Assembly: GCA_033063855.1 (NCBI GenBank)
Contig: CP093829.1
Coordinates: 20,987,537 to 21,051,536 of the forward strand
Origin: Smittia aterrima
Taxonomy: Eukaryota > Arthropoda > Insecta > Diptera > Chironomidae
Reading direction: 5' to 3'
Length of the DNA: 64,000 nucleotides
The translations under genes were made by a program, and so were the position numbers. The notes below the pieces were generated by a model. The model was not told the origin of the DNA, searched no databases, and saw only the letters and a list, made by a program, of their open reading frames with translations. Shown here piece after piece: positions 50,264-63,190 of this stretch (position 1 is the stretch's first letter; each line of letters begins with the position of its first letter).

Positions 50264-51163
50264 AATTTGTGAAGCTTAGAAAACCGTTTGAAATTTCAAA
50301 CCCAACAGTCTCCACATTCCTGAATCTCTCCGAAAAATCCGACACAGCCCTGTTTAAAAATAAAGTTTCTCAAGACCAATTTGAAAATCGCTGTTTTTAA
50401 CAAGTTAAGAGGTAAATTTCGCAACAAATAAATAGTTAGTGCCGAGAAGACTGTTTAATAATATTGATTCTGTTGATTGTTTCAATCGGAAAGTTCAAAA
50501 TAATGAGAAAATCAAAAATGAAACTATTTGATGCAATCAGAAAAAAAAATAAAAAAATCCCGATTAAATTCAGTTAATCTAATCATTCATTACAAGTCTC
50601 TGTACATGAGACATTCTAAGAGTGTGGTGATTCATAAAGTTCATCATCAAGTGAAGCTGCTCTTATCGAATTCAATTCAAAATAAAAGTTGTGTTCCCAT
50701 TTTCTCGACCGAATCTAATGGGAAAGCTTAGAATGAGGAAGCTCTCATAAATTCCAAAGCAGCACAATGAAAAAAATATGTGTTAAATACTGATATTAGA
50801 GATTTGCTCTTCAAATAAAGCATTTCCTTGAATGTGTCATGCGAGTGAATTTAAAGAGAGAAGGACAGCGATATTTGATGATAAATATAATGACATTGTG
50901 ATTACGCCGGCCGTTTTCTGGCTTCCAGTTACAAAAAGATCTCGAAGAATATGTGTGAAACAAAAGCGATTAAAAAAATCATCTCGTGCCGGACACCATT
51001 ATTTTTTTCTTAAATTAAGAGTTTTATCTGTTGCATAAATAATTAAATTTCTCTACATTCGTTTAATAGTTAATCAACCCCACTGGCCAACTTGGGGTTT
51101 CTCTGAAAACTGGCATTCCAACTCAACTCTTGAGGATACTCGCCCTGTGTGAGTCATTCAAAA
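50264..51163. other. Intergenic region before Arf6
   Basis: AT-rich. Two open frames of about 67 codons (50528-50731, 50832-51038) are Lys- and Ser-rich and lack recognisable features. The last 100 bases, more mixed in composition (TTGGGGTTTCTCTGAAAACTGG region), are probably the Arf6 5' UTR. Confidence 0.4.
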
Positions 51164-51926
51164 ATGGGAAAGCTGCTATCGAAGATATTTGGAAGTCGCG
51201 AGATGCGAATACTAATGTTAGGTCTTGATGCCGCAGGAAAGACTAGTAAGAAGATCGTCCTTAAATATTTAATTTAACAAGTGGAAGCGTCATGACACGT
51301 TTACTTTTGGTCGTTGTGCAAATATGCTCGTATTGATGTTTGCTTTTATTTTGATTCGCAGCAATTTTATACAAATTAAAACTAGGCCAGTCGGTGACAA
51401 CAATTCCAACTGTAGGCTTCAATGTTGAGACAGTCACATACAAAAACGTCAAATTTAACGTGTGGGATGTTGGGGGACAGGACAAAATTCGTCCACTTTG
51501 GCGACATTATTACACAGGTATGAGAGATCTCATCGTGAAATGATTCGATCACACATTAATTCTCAATTCTCTTTGACAGGAACGCAAGGTCTCATTTTTG
51601 TTGTAGATTGTGCTGATAGGGATCGAATTGACGAAGCAAGACAAGAACTTCATCGGATAATCAACGATAGAGAAATGCGAGATGCAATTATTTTAATATT
51701 TGCCAATAAACAAGATTTACCTGATGGTGAGCATTTGATCCTTCAACTTCATCTAAAACTCATTTCGTTCTCTTTCCTTTTAGCTATGAAGCCTCACGAA
51801 ATTCAAGAGAAACTCGGTCTTACGCGTATTCGCGATCGTAATTGGTATGTTCAGCCATCATGTGCGACGAGCGGAGATGGTTTGTACGAAGGCCTCACCT
51901 GGCTCACAAGCAATCACAAGTTATGA
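51164..51926 (+). CDS. Arf6: ADP-ribosylation factor 6
   Basis: Small GTPase of the plasma membrane and endosomes controlling membrane recycling and cortical actin. Exons 51164-51245, 51362-51517, 51580-51726, 51784-51926; 175 aa, the exact family length. Gly2 after the start Met is the myristoylation site. P-loop GLDAAGKT (exons 1/2), switch I TIPTVGFNVETVTYKNVKFN, switch II WDVGGQDKIRPLWRHYY, base-binding NKQD and CATSG. Arf6 rather than Arf1 is shown by MGKLLSKIFG, KLKLGQSVTTIP, HRIINDREMRDAIILIFA and the ending LTWLTSNHKL. The three introns fall at phase 1. Confidence 0.98.
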
Positions 51927-53680
51927 GAGTAAATCAAATATTCCAGTTGCCGCAAAACCTTCACCATCCAAAAAAAAAAGTATGATTCGTTCGTGATTAG
52001 TTAATTTTCGGAAGCATTTTTTTTTTTCAATTTCAAACGAGGTTGATGACGATAAATGAACGTGCGTGGAAAATACAGAGGGTTGAAGGTAAAAGCATAA
52101 AAAGTTCTTTGCTATTCTAAAAGGGTTAAAAATTTCATTTAGATTTTTATGTTTTTATAAACAAACCGTCATTCACTCTCATTATTCCTGGCCCGTGCAC
52201 TTACTGTCGTCGTTGCCTTAATATTATTTATAAGATATCTATTCGATTGCATGACGGGATATTACGAGCGAATCAATCGCTCAGCGAATGTGAAAGATGA
52301 GTGAAACAAAACTTTAATTTCTTTTTCATTGAGAAACTCAAAATAATTCTAATCTAATAGGAGATGATGAAAGAAGATGCAGAACTACTAAAATGTTATT
52401 TCAATTACACAAATCGATGAGAAAAAGAAATCATAGGGACAAATTGCATAATGTTTTCTACAAATTAGCTATAAATTTCTGCGATGGGACGACGGTTCAT
52501 GAATTGTGTTTGTTGGAGCACAATATCTTCCTTTTCGCAGTTTGTGTCTGCCATCAGACGGATGAAAATCATTTATCACGTCAGCCAGTTGAGGAAATAT
52601 TAAGTTCCACCTCTGTAAATACGAAATAACTGAAACGAAATCTAAATTAATTAGAACACTCACATCCTAGTTCGGCGGAAAGAAATTAAAAGCAAAAGTT
52701 TTACTTAAGTAACAAGGAAATCAATTAGCAATTTGACCTCTTTTTTATGTTCTTATCAGAAAACCGTTCGTTACTCATTTCGTTGTCATGCTCATTGACC
52801 CATTGCTCTCGTCGTAAGTAAAATGCTTAAACGCTTTATTAAAAAAATAATCAGTGAGTAAAGTAAAGATAAAACTCGCCTAGGTTCATCGACAGAACAA
52901 ACAACAAAATTATGAAAACGTGTACAATTAAAATGATGAAGCATAGAATGAAGTTATGGATGAGAAAATGCCTTGCCAATAACCATTTTTGTTATTCTTA
53001 CTTTGATGAGAAGAAGAGATATTGAGAGAAAAGTGGAAATAGTTTGTTTTGTCGTTTGCTTTACTCTGAACAAATTGCTTTGAAGACCGGTAAGAAAAAA
53101 AAAATGCGTCAAGAACAGGATTAGCCAAATTTAGAGCAAAATAAAATCATTTTGAGTTCTTTCTTCAAGGTTTCTACGCACATGACTTTTAAAATGTCTT
53201 TCGTTTAAAACGAACTCGGAGACATCTATTTGTTCAATTATTTTTGGTATAAACATTAATACTAGCATAGTACATTCCAGAGAAAGAGGGAAAATTGTAG
53301 ACAAAGTCTGATGCGGGCGAAAGAATATCTTTATTATTTTTGTATCATAAAATCAAATCACACAGAACGATTAATTGATAGTGTTGCGATAAATAAAACA
53401 GAAATTAAAACAGAATTATTCTAAGCAAGAAATTTTATTAGTATCAGAAAGTTTTATTTAATATCAGTTTTATGTCTTCTGTTCTAGAACCCAACATAAA
53501 AGAATAAAAAAATAAAAATGAAGAAAGAACATTTTTTTTCTGAAATAAAAACACTGACGGTTGAAGATTGTATCTGACTACGAAGAATGTAAAACAAATT
53601 TGCTTCAGTTGTTTGACAGGCATTTATTTTAAAGTAGCAGCTTTCAACATATTACGCTCATCTTCTTAGGACAATGTAAT
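51927..53680. other. 3' regions of Arf6 and snurportin-1
   Basis: Convergent gene ends, AT-rich. A 78-codon frame at 52393-52629 is not supported as a gene. Likely holds a long Arf6 3' UTR; exact poly(A) site unclear. Confidence 0.45.
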
Positions 53681-54634
53681 TTAAACATCATTTCCAGACA
53701 TTTCTAGTTCAATCATGGCTTGCATTTCTTCGTGGCTGTCATCATGGTCTGCAATGTCCATTTCTACATTCTCGACCTTGGGTTTTTTCTTCTTTCGCTT
53801 TGCCATCTTTTCATCGAATTCTTTGATGTAATTTAAATAGTTTGAATAATGTTCAGGACGATTTGCGAAATAGCTTTGATGCAGTTGATATTCATCGAAT
53901 AATTCTTCTATCATGAAAGGAAACAGCCAGAGCACAAGCGGAGTTAATCCAGATGTGTAGGATCCTTTCTTGTGATAAAACAGATATCCATCTAATTCTG
54001 CGTTGTTTTCGAATACTGGATGAGTTTGGAAGCAGGAGCGAACAGAGTCAATATCTGTCATGTCGACGGCTGGTAGAATATCAAGATGAACCCTCTTCGA
54101 TTCATCATCAAGTTTAAGATTTTCTTCGGTAAATTTACTTTTTATCCAAAAGAATCTAAACTCAGCATCACAGTTAAGCAAGTCACGGCCTCCGTATGCA
54201 ATAACGTCGAGAATATAAATTGTGCCAGTATCTTTGTTATAGACGCAATCAAATATTGAATAGGCAGGAATATTTGAATTTCTTATTTCCATAAATTTTG
54301 CACCGTTCTTGTAATAAAGCATTGCAATCTTTCTGTTGTCGTTACTTGTAGAAAGAGAGCATCTTACGCCGACCGGGCATGGAATCAAGAAAAAGTCTTC
54401 AACATCTTCTGGTTTCACCATCATCCACTCTGACAACATCAAGATGTTTTTGAACAAAGGATGTAGTCGAACTTTTCTTTGATGGTGATTCGATAAATCC
54501 TTTTTCAGATCTCGGTTCACGGAAAATTCGTTTTCCCGCTGTCGTTTTTGTTCATCAAGTAAACGACGTCGTCTTGCAATTTGATGTTCTTTCAGTTGGT
54601 TAGTGTTTTTATAAAGTTCTTTATAATCACTCAT
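53681..54634 (-). CDS. Snup: Snurportin-1
   Basis: Nuclear import adaptor that binds the trimethylguanosine cap of spliceosomal snRNPs and carries them to importin-beta. Intronless, 317 aa. N-terminal importin-beta-binding region of basic helix type (HQIARRRRLLDEQKRQRENE, about 17-36). The cap-binding domain follows: FLIPCPVGVRC, IFDCVYNKDTGTIYILDVI, LDGYLFYHKKGSYTSGLTPL, then LWLFPFM. A C-terminal Lys-rich stretch (KRKKKKPK) and acidic tail end the protein. The start is the ATG at 54634; the in-frame codon six bases upstream is GTG. The first of two Trp residues that stack the cap in the human protein appears to be Phe here (DFFLIPCPVG), while the second (LWLFPF) is kept. Confidence 0.93.
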   Translation of the reverse strand: MSDYKELYKNTNQLKEHQIARRRRLLDEQKRQRENEFSVNRDLKKDLSNHHQRKVRLHPLFKNILMLSEWMMVKPEDVEDFFLIPCPVGVRCSLSTSNDNRKIAMLYYKNGAKFMEIRNSNIPAYSIFDCVYNKDTGTIYILDVIAYGGRDLLNCDAEFRFFWIKSKFTEENLKLDDESKRVHLDILPAVDMTDIDSVRSCFQTHPVFENNAELDGYLFYHKKGSYTSGLTPLVLWLFPFMIEELFDEYQLHQSYFANRPEHYSNYLNYIKEFDEKMAKRKKKKPKVENVEMDIADHDDSHEEMQAMIELEMSGNDV

Positions 54635-57600
54635 TTTCACTCTTCTTTTCTGTTCTTACTTTAATTTTAAGTTTTACGAAATTCTGTTTTTGTAAACATT
54701 TCAGCTAACGCATAAGATTTTCATTTAAAAACGCAAATGTCATCATCCGTTAATTTTTTTTAATAAAAAGATTCAATATAATTGAAAAAATGTTCAGACG
54801 TCTTATTAGATAAATGTCTTAGTCAGACTCACTCACGACTCTAATCCCAAAGAAATCTTCCTCTGCTCTGATAAATTTTCTTATAAACTTCTTTTGAAAT
54901 CTATTTCACTTGTCGAAACAAAATTAATTAATTAAAATCCTAATCTTATTACGAGTATGTTTGAGAAGCATCTGCGGTAGAGATGGAAAAATCAATTAGA
55001 AGATGATGATGCAACTCCTTTTCATAAATCGCTTTCATTGATTACGAAAGCACATGGTGCCAGCACATAATTTAGAAAGCTTCAGCTCAATGTCTTCGCA
55101 AATTACTGAACGACTCTTAAAGCTTTCGATTTCTTCGTGAAAATAATCGTTTCATCGAAAAAGAATCCTTTGACGTCAGCACCTAGTGAGACTTCCTACG
55201 TTTGACAACGAATGAGCAACAGCATAACGAGTAGCACCTTTGACAAGAACGTTTCTATAGAAAAGGATCTTCTAGCATGTTAACAATTTCTTCCAATTGA
55301 TAAGAAAACAACTCTACAAAGTAAACACAGCTTTATTTAATGCCATCTCACATAAATCGTCGCATTCTAAAATGTTTTACTTGAGTAAAACACAAAGTAT
55401 TTGTGAATCATTTCCTAATTTGATTCAACAGTTCTGTGAAATAATTTCTTTGCTTCAACATCACTAATAATTTATGATCCACATTCTCGACGAGATTAAG
55501 TCTCTCTTAATAAAAAAAAAGAGAAAATGGGAAAAGCTCTCTCGTGCTCGGAAAATTCCTGTGTTCGAGAAAGAAGAAAAGCACATATAATGTTCAATAG
55601 AAACTGTTTAAATTGTGTACAATCAGTAGAAGAGAAACATCAGAGCCGTGCAGTTCTATCTTTCGCGGTATGAGATTATCAGATAATTTGAATGTTTATA
55701 ATAGTCGATTCAGATTCAACAAGCGTTTCAAAAACATCGATTTCAAAAACTCATTTCAGTGTTTAAAAGAAAAGTAAAAATTATGAAAAGATAAACAGAA
55801 AAGTGGAAAGATAAATTTAAAAAAAAAAACAGAATAAAAGTGTAAATGAAAAAAACAGAAGTGAACTCTCCTTATCACGTAAGAAAAAAATAGCAAAGAA
55901 AAGCAAATAATTGAAGGAGATTCAGATTGGACCATATGGATAAAAACTAATTAAATCGTAAATCAGGTGATAACCGTAAATGTTATTTATTAATTAATTT
56001 TATAAATCGACAGAGCGATAACATTTATTCCTAACTAAACTTCCAAAAAAAGACATTTGTTTACTCAACACTTACGATTAGTGTGGAAAATCACTGAACA
56101 TTGATATTAAAGCTGAACTTTCGAAGCGATTAAAGATAATTTTACTGTTATCTATCTATCAACAATAAATGATTCGTATTAAATCGCTTTTGTGCCCAAT
56201 CCGTTGTCTTCTTGTGCAGTTGAAAACTGGAAATTCGCTGCGAGCATAGAATCAAAGTGTTATAACAAATTGAAATCGTCAAGTCCGAAAGAAATTTCCA
56301 TATTACATGCTTCTCGATGGCGATGATCCCTAGTTAAGAGCGATTTCTCTTTACACTTCGAGAACATGTTGAACAAATATACTTGGACAGCTAAACCTTT
56401 TTTTGGGTTCGCTGTCGCAACTTAAGAATGTGCCAAAGTGAACCTTGCAATAATAAAAAGAAATTGTCGACTTTACTCTTCGTCAATCATCAAATACTCT
56501 AAGACTCTTAGATTTAAAGGAAACGACATTTTAAGCTAATTCTCAGTGTTCTTCAGAGAATAAATCACATTGAATTATCAATTTTGCCGATAGCTTGAAA
56601 TGAGGTTGAAACTGAAATAATTTTTTATTATTCATGAATCATGAAAAGATTCCCCTGGCAACAGTTTGTCTTGACGAATGTGACTTTTAAGGAAAGCTGT
56701 CTAAGTGTAGCTTCGATGTAATCGAATTTGACAGTTGATTGATCAGAGCGAGATTCTAAAAAAAGGACGAAAAGGTGACCTTTACTCGATTTACACGTCC
56801 CATAAGAATTGCGGTTATGTTTCAATTAATTAGAACACTTTGGGGCTTATCATCCGAAGGAGATTATCTGTCAGACTTCATTTGGTGGAGAATTGAGTTC
56901 GAAGAAATTACATGAAAAGCCGTTCACAGAAAACGTTCACCACGTCCACGAATCTCTCGACAGACACGTCACCTGCTAAGAATTAAGCACATTCCAATGA
57001 ACTTTGTTATCGTCATCTCATTGTTATCAGATTCGACGAGTCATACTCTTTTCTGAACTTTGAGAAAAGGTTTCAACGTTTATTGTTACACTTCTATGTT
57101 TTTATATCAGAGAAACCCTTAAGGATCCTTAAGTTAATCCTCTTGCTAAGTAAAAAAGACTGTTCTTAATATTTTTGTCATGTTCACGAATTATTTTCAC
57201 ATCATTCTATTTATTTCTTTGACAGAAAAAGTTCTAGTTATCAGTCAAAGTCCAAAAAAAAGCTCGTACTGCTTCTCTCATTTCGTTTGCAGGCACGTGG
57301 TGCTCTCGGGAATAAAAATATCAGCGGATATTTTGCAATTGTCCCAAAGGAAGTTCAGTCACGATTTGGATCGTGATAAATTTTTATGCAAACAAAAAAT
57401 AAAGCTTAACCTTTTTCCGCAGAGGAAGAGCCGCAATCTCAGTATAAAGGCAAAGTGTTTTGCAATAACTGAAAGTGAAAAAAAAGAAATAGACGACCGG
57501 AAGAATGATACAATAAAAAAGTTTCATTTACGTTTTGAAAAGTCACTTTTATTTTCTTTACACAATCGAGTTCTCGTCTTGCTTCGAAAAAGAAATCCAG

Positions 57601-58358
57601 CATGAAAAGTTTGAAATCAAAATGAAACTTTTTTTCCCTTCGGAAGCGAGTACTTTGTTATTCTTCACTGAATCAGAGGCTCTAACAAAGTAATTCAAAG
57701 CTTTGAAAGACGGAGGTTTGTCCAAAATCAAATTAAATAAATGAAATATGGATTTTCCACTCTCTTCTGACGAAAAGCTTAATTTTGAGTGAGATTAATA
57801 TTCAATTCAAATTCATAGTTAATTAAGTATGAAAATATAATAAATCCTTCCATTCATAAGAAGAAAACACAAAAAAAAAGCTACGATCGCGTCTTATAAA
57901 AATATTTCTCCTTTCGCTAAAAGCGACTGAATGTCATAAAAATGACAAAGAGGGTAATGTGATGTTAAAGACTCCTTATAAATACTTCTGCTTAAATTAA
58001 TTGACAAAGCATGAATAAAATCAAATTTCAAAAAACCTTCAATTCATGGCAAGCGGTTTATCAATCAAACAAAAACTCGTTATAATTAACTTAAATAGGA
58101 TAAGCTTTATATGATAAAGCAATATATCATGTTCTTGATTTATGCAATCAAACATGTTAAATTCAACAATCTGAAATCATCAAAGAGAGCTTTTAAATTA
58201 AATTTTTTATGTGGAATGTAATATTACAGAAATCAATGGAATGTTTTAAATTTCATTTGAGAGTCAGAGTTTGAACTTTTCTTTTTGTTAAAATAAATAT
58301 TTCAAATGACAAAGAAAGAAATTGAGATCGTTTGGTCACTTTAGAATACTTTACTCAT
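54635..58358. other. Gene-poor interval (3.7 kb)
   Basis: AT-rich with poly-A and poly-T runs. The longest frame, 57180-57605 (141 codons, plus), is Lys/Ser/Phe-rich with no recognisable features and no clear splice or promoter context. Nothing else recognised. Confidence 0.45.
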
Positions 58359-59605
58359 TCATTGTTGCTCGAAACAATTTTTAGTTACCAGGCTATCGCT
58401 GAAGTTCAATACTTCTCGAATGAGAATGTTTTTGAGAAGAAAAGCATCGCGCAACTCTAGCTTGTTTAATTCGGCGGAAATAAATTCTCCCACATAATTG
58501 AAATTCCCATTCTCGCAAGCTTTCTGTTCTGCAACGAAGTTATCACTGTCACTATCATCATCGGGAACTTCCATTTTAATGATAGGATCGAGGTGATTAT
58601 TCTCGTGAGAGTCATTTAGATTAGCCGTCGTTGTAGTGGGACTTGGCGTGGATTGTGACGACCGAGAGTAGGTTTGCGGCACGGTCTGATGATGGTTCAT
58701 GTGTATCATATGTCGAATTACGTTTCCAATTTTCTGTGGCTTTGAGGCGTTTGGGGTTGATGTGTGGATCATAGGAACTGCATGGATGGACACTTCGTTC
58801 GTCGAAGAAATATTTTCACTAGAAACCGACTCTGATTTCAGTGAGATCGTGCCGAGACTTTCGCTGCCACTGTAGATAGAGATAAATGAGAAAACAAACA
58901 TTACAACTTAGCTGAAGAGGTGTTTGAATCAATATTTCTTGATACTAACTTTCTTGGTATCATATATTCGTCGAGAAATCCTAGTTTACTGTACAAATCC
59001 CATCGCTTTAGCTTTGAATGTTCAACATTGTTCGTCACATCACGCTCTAGGAGAATCTTTCGACGTCGATACTTCTCACGAATCGACTTAAAGCGTCTTT
59101 CTGCTTCTGTCGCTATAAAACGGGATAAAATCACGAAAAAATATTTTTTGACATTAAAAAAATAAATCTTCTAACATGAAAGTGAATTATTTTTTAATGT
59201 ATTCAGCTTCTACCCCTTTTCGCTCTAAAGTGTTGAAAACAGCTTTGACAATCAGGGGTTTGGTAATTTATTAACACGAATCTCTGATTTTGCTACCAAC
59301 AACGCATTCACATGTGTGCGTTGGTAATTGGATTAACACAAAACTTCATTTGAACGATGCGAATATGAGGTAGAGGAAAGAGTGTTGATACAAAAGAAGA
59401 TGATTCACCGAATGAATGTTTATGTGTGCGAAATATAAAGCGACTCACTTGAAATCCCTAATTGATACGCTACACGACCCCAAGCTTCTTCCTTCATCGT
59501 AACGTTTTTAAATTGAGGATGATTGCGCTTCCATATGATGTTCTCGTGTTCAACAAGCTTCACCAGTACTTCGTCGCGATCCATTTTCTGGTCTGTGGAT
59601 GTCAT
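58359..59605 (-). CDS. MADF-BESS domain protein (Adf-1-like)
   Basis: Putative sequence-specific transcription factor. Exons 59449-59605, about 58905-59112, 58359-58869; 291 aa. The MADF domain spans about residues 8-95: LVKLVEHENIIWKRNHPQFK, EEAWGRVAYQLGIS, ATEAERRFKSIREKYRRR, LYSKLGFLDEYMIPR. A Ser/Thr/His-rich linker follows (VIRHMIHMNHHQTVPQTY), then an acidic patch EVPDDDSDSD and a C-terminal BESS-like motif FISAELNKLELRDAFLLKNI. The second donor is ambiguous: 58907 and 58904 both give phase 2 and change one to two residues. Many such genes exist in flies, so no specific orthologue is named. Confidence 0.85.
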
Positions 59606-61624
59606 GGTTGAGTTAGAAAAGGACTTTAATTGAAATTGTTTATTGCTTCGCCTGAAGACATCAATTCCAATTGGCTTCTAAATTATGCGTCAAAATAAAT
59701 TTCATCGAATTGTTAAAATATTATTTTATCCTTTGTCAAGAAGTCCTTTTTAAATTAAATGCTTTTCTTTCTTTTTCTGTCGTCGGGTTTATCTCTTATA
59801 AACGAGGAAAATGTTTATGCGAAGCCATAAAAGTAAATTTCATTGCATTTTTAGAATTTCGTCCTTACGAGCCATTCACTTCGCAATTCTTTTTTATCCC
59901 TGAGCTATATTCGCTTGAACTTCAATCACACATGAAACTTTCACTAAACTAGATCATCCGCAGGTGTTTTAATCAATTTTTTGTTATATTTACATCAATG
60001 CACGAATAAATAGAAGATTTATCGAAATGTAAACAGCAAATATTCGCAAGAAACTTCTGCAGCTGTGTGATCTTAACTTCTACACAACGAGAAGCTTGTG
60101 GAGAATTCAAAAGTTCTGTTGAACGTTGTTAGAGATAATTTATTTTGTGACAGCTTGTGTTGAAGGCTTTTGGCCACAATTATTTTCTGACCAAATTCCT
60201 GTGCGAAACTTTATTGGACCTACATGCTTATCCAAAGTCGTTAGACAAAAGACTTGCGCAACGTGACGGTAATCGTCTTAAAGTGTTTCATACAAAACTC
60301 TTATTCTTTGATTACGCACAAAGCTTGAAAAGTGTTTATTCTATAGACGATTGTTCATGAATCACTGAATCACCTTTGAAAACAAACATTTGAGATGGAA
60401 ATGAAAGATTTTCTATTGAAACAAAATAGATTTTCTGGAAGATTATAAATTCTGCAATCTGAAAATAGAAACAAGAGTTACAGCAATCTTGAGAAATGTT
60501 TAGTTGCCGAAGGGAAATTTATGCGTTCCAAAAAGTATTTAAGATTCAAATGAAATTATTTTTCTTCGGATGAAAAGTCCAAGTTAATTTCGATGGAAAT
60601 AAAATTACGTGAACCAGATTTTCGTCATGAGAAAAAGAGTTCAGTTAGCCTTGAGTATTTTAGTCGAGACCAGATGAACCACATTTTATTAAATCTTCTG
60701 AAATTAAGTTCTCAACAGTTTTCATCAAAGCTAAATTTGTTCGCATACGAAGGAAAGCATGCTGCTGTGATATTAATGTGGAAGTGCTCGTCTTGCTTGT
60801 TTATTCAGTTATAAAGATAAAATTTAATAAATAAACTACTCTCAGTAGTGACTTGTTTATTTATATATTTATATCCAACCGTTAACATCGCCACGAATCA
60901 CGACTAAAATATACATAAAGATATCTTCTTCCAAGAAATCAAACGTCATACTTAGATCGAATTATAATGTCACTAAAAGGGTAGCAAACAAAATGTTATC
61001 CGCCCCAATTTATTTCTCTTCATAACTAATACAAAAGCTTTTGAAAACATTTAATCAATCATGTACCATGTTTGCCTTGTCAATAATATGTTTCGTATAC
61101 TTAATTTTCAAGGCTCTTTTTAATGGGAAAGAACAATCTCGTTTGTCATCGTCGTCTGGATATTTTCGGGTTTAGTTTATGTCGATTTGTTTATGACTTC
61201 GATATGCCAATTTATTTAAGTAGCCAATTTTATATTTTCTTGTGATAAGATTAAAATATTCATAAATTTTAGAGCTTGCGAATATTAATGGGAAATCAAA
61301 TGAAAACTTTGTGGAAATCAAATGAAAAATCGAATTGATTTTGTAACTGCCATTTCACGCTCAGCCTTGGTCGCGTCCGTAGAAAAATTGAGTAAGAATC
61401 TGAGTCAATGATGTTTTAATCTTGAAAATTCTTGAAAAAGGAAATAAAAAGAATTTTTAAATTTGAACGATTTGAACTATAAAACTCAATTACAATAATC
61501 GAGACATCAAGTGACAGTGACAATATTCATTATTGAATTGATAGCTAACACTGAAGTCAAAGTTTCGAACCGAATTCTAGAAATATTTTTTTTTAGTTCT
61601 TTTTCCTTTTAAATCAACAAAACA
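59606..61624. other. Intergenic region between the MADF-BESS and ZAD genes
   Basis: Divergent upstream regions, AT-rich. Short frames at 59671-59952, 60157-60360 and 60593-60814 show no recognisable features. An acceptor-like TTTTTTTTTAG near 61597, just before the ZAD gene ATG, suggests a 5' UTR intron with an upstream non-coding exon. Confidence 0.45.
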
Positions 61625-63190
61625 ATGGAAAACTACAATAATATGATGAACAACGACTATAATGCAATGGTGTATGGTGGAAACATGCAACCGCAGCATC
61701 CGATGACTTCAATCCCGCGCGAAATGCAAATTCCACAATCTCAGCCTATGCACCAACAACAGCAGCTGTCAACGCAGCAATCAGACATTATCAACCTCTC
61801 TTACCATCAACGAGAACTTCATCCTCATCCGAATCTTCCTCAGCAAATGGGACTTTTTCCAACTGTAGGAACTACGCCACAACAACATAACCACATATTA
61901 CAACAACAACAACATTCTGTCGCTGACCAAATTCCTCAAAATGTAAGCATTCAATATAACATCGACAATGTTAGCGTGAGTGTGAGCTTAGATGCACAGA
62001 ATAATAATGAGAACTTCGAAGCGGCAATTGCAAAAGATCCGACGCTAAGCGAAGGTAGTAACGATGTCATTGATCCTAGTCTCCATTTGGCGCCAACAGA
62101 ATTAGCTCAAGATAGCGACAAATTGGGAGAATCAGTCGAAATGAAACCTGAAGAAAGTGCAAAGAAGAAAGAGCCTGAAGTAGATCCAAACCAATGCCGT
62201 GTGTGCAAAAGCGCTGAACAACTTATTGACATTTTCGCAATAGAAGAAGAAATGCGAATTTGTGATATTATCATGAAAATCTGCTCCAGTGTACGCATTC
62301 ACGAGCGCGATTTCCTTCCACACATGATATGTCTCTGCTGTTTGGGAAGATTGCGAACAGCTTATCAATTTGTTAAAGAAGTTCAAGCAACAGACAAAGA
62401 GCTACGAGGCAAATTGAAACGAAGCAAAAGCAAAGTTCGCAAACCCAGCGACGGATTTGTGTTAATCGACTGTAACGAGTTCAGTGAGAGCGAAGACGAT
62501 GAACAAAACGATGATGAAGAATACAAAGTTTCGGAAGTTGAAGAAGAAGAGGATGACACCGAGTCCGGAACAGACACTGATGATTCAAGGAAGGGAAAGA
62601 AGCGCGGTAATCGTCGTTCGAAGTCCAAGAAAATGAAGGAAGAGCTTTTTTCAACAGCCAAACGATTGAAACGTGATATCGTTTTTATTGAAGCCGATAA
62701 CAGCGACGAAGAGAAAGTGAAAAAGAAAGAGAAATGCAAAGAATGCCATAAAGTCTTTTCTAACAAGAATAGTTTACGTCTTCATAGAAAGAACGCGCAT
62801 TTCCGATCAGGCGAGGACGCCCCATTTAAATGCCACATCTGCGGAAGAGGATTCAAGTACAGCATTAATCTATCATCACATATGCAAATACATAAAGAAT
62901 CCTATGCCTGCGATGAATGTGGAAGAGTGTTCGCTTCGAAATCCGATGTCAAGAAGCATGCGGCGAATCAACATAAATGCTCGTTATCGTATGAATGCAA
63001 CAAGTGTCGTCGCCTGTATTGTAGCGTCAAACGCTATCAGAAACATCGAGAGTCTTGTTCCGACTATGGATCCGCGTCGAGAAAGAAAATTACGAAAGTG
63101 AAAGAAGATTTTTCATTCACAGGGCGAGACCTCTTTAAAACCGTTGCCCCGGTTACGACAACTCACTGGTCTGATTCATTTAGCGATTAA
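61625..63190 (+). CDS. ZAD and C2H2 zinc-finger protein
   Basis: Putative DNA-binding protein of the insect-expanded ZAD-ZNF family. Single coding exon, 521 aa. Residues 1-180 are Gln/Asn/His/Met-rich and probably disordered. The ZAD domain begins at CRVCKSAEQL (Cys 191, 194) and ends with its second Cys pair in MICLCCLGRLRTAYQF (about 236-239). An acidic linker (FSESEDDEQNDDEEY and EVEEEEDD) and a basic nuclear-localisation-like stretch (KGKKRGNRRSKSKKMK, about 323-338) follow. Four fingers: C371/C374/H387/H392, C403/C406/H419/H423, C429/C432/H445/H450, and C458/C461/H474/C478, the last ending in Cys instead of His. Tandem AATAAA signals lie near 63345. Confidence 0.9.
   Translation: MENYNNMMNNDYNAMVYGGNMQPQHPMTSIPREMQIPQSQPMHQQQQLSTQQSDIINLSYHQRELHPHPNLPQQMGLFPTVGTTPQQHNHILQQQQHSVADQIPQNVSIQYNIDNVSVSVSLDAQNNNENFEAAIAKDPTLSEGSNDVIDPSLHLAPTELAQDSDKLGESVEMKPEESAKKKEPEVDPNQCRVCKSAEQLIDIFAIEEEMRICDIIMKICSSVRIHERDFLPHMICLCCLGRLRTAYQFVKEVQATDKELRGKLKRSKSKVRKPSDGFVLIDCNEFSESEDDEQNDDEEYKVSEVEEEEDDTESGTDTDDSRKGKKRGNRRSKSKKMKEELFSTAKRLKRDIVFIEADNSDEEKVKKKEKCKECHKVFSNKNSLRLHRKNAHFRSGEDAPFKCHICGRGFKYSINLSSHMQIHKESYACDECGRVFASKSDVKKHAANQHKCSLSYECNKCRRLYCSVKRYQKHRESCSDYGSASRKKITKVKEDFSFTGRDLFKTVAPVTTTHWSDSFSD

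Noticed and set aside
50528..51038. Two frames of about 67 codons before Arf6
   Set aside because: Low-complexity basic sequence in AT-rich DNA without supporting signals.
57180..57605. 141-codon plus-strand frame
   Set aside because: Long for chance but Lys/Ser/Phe-biased, no recognisable motif and no splice or promoter context.
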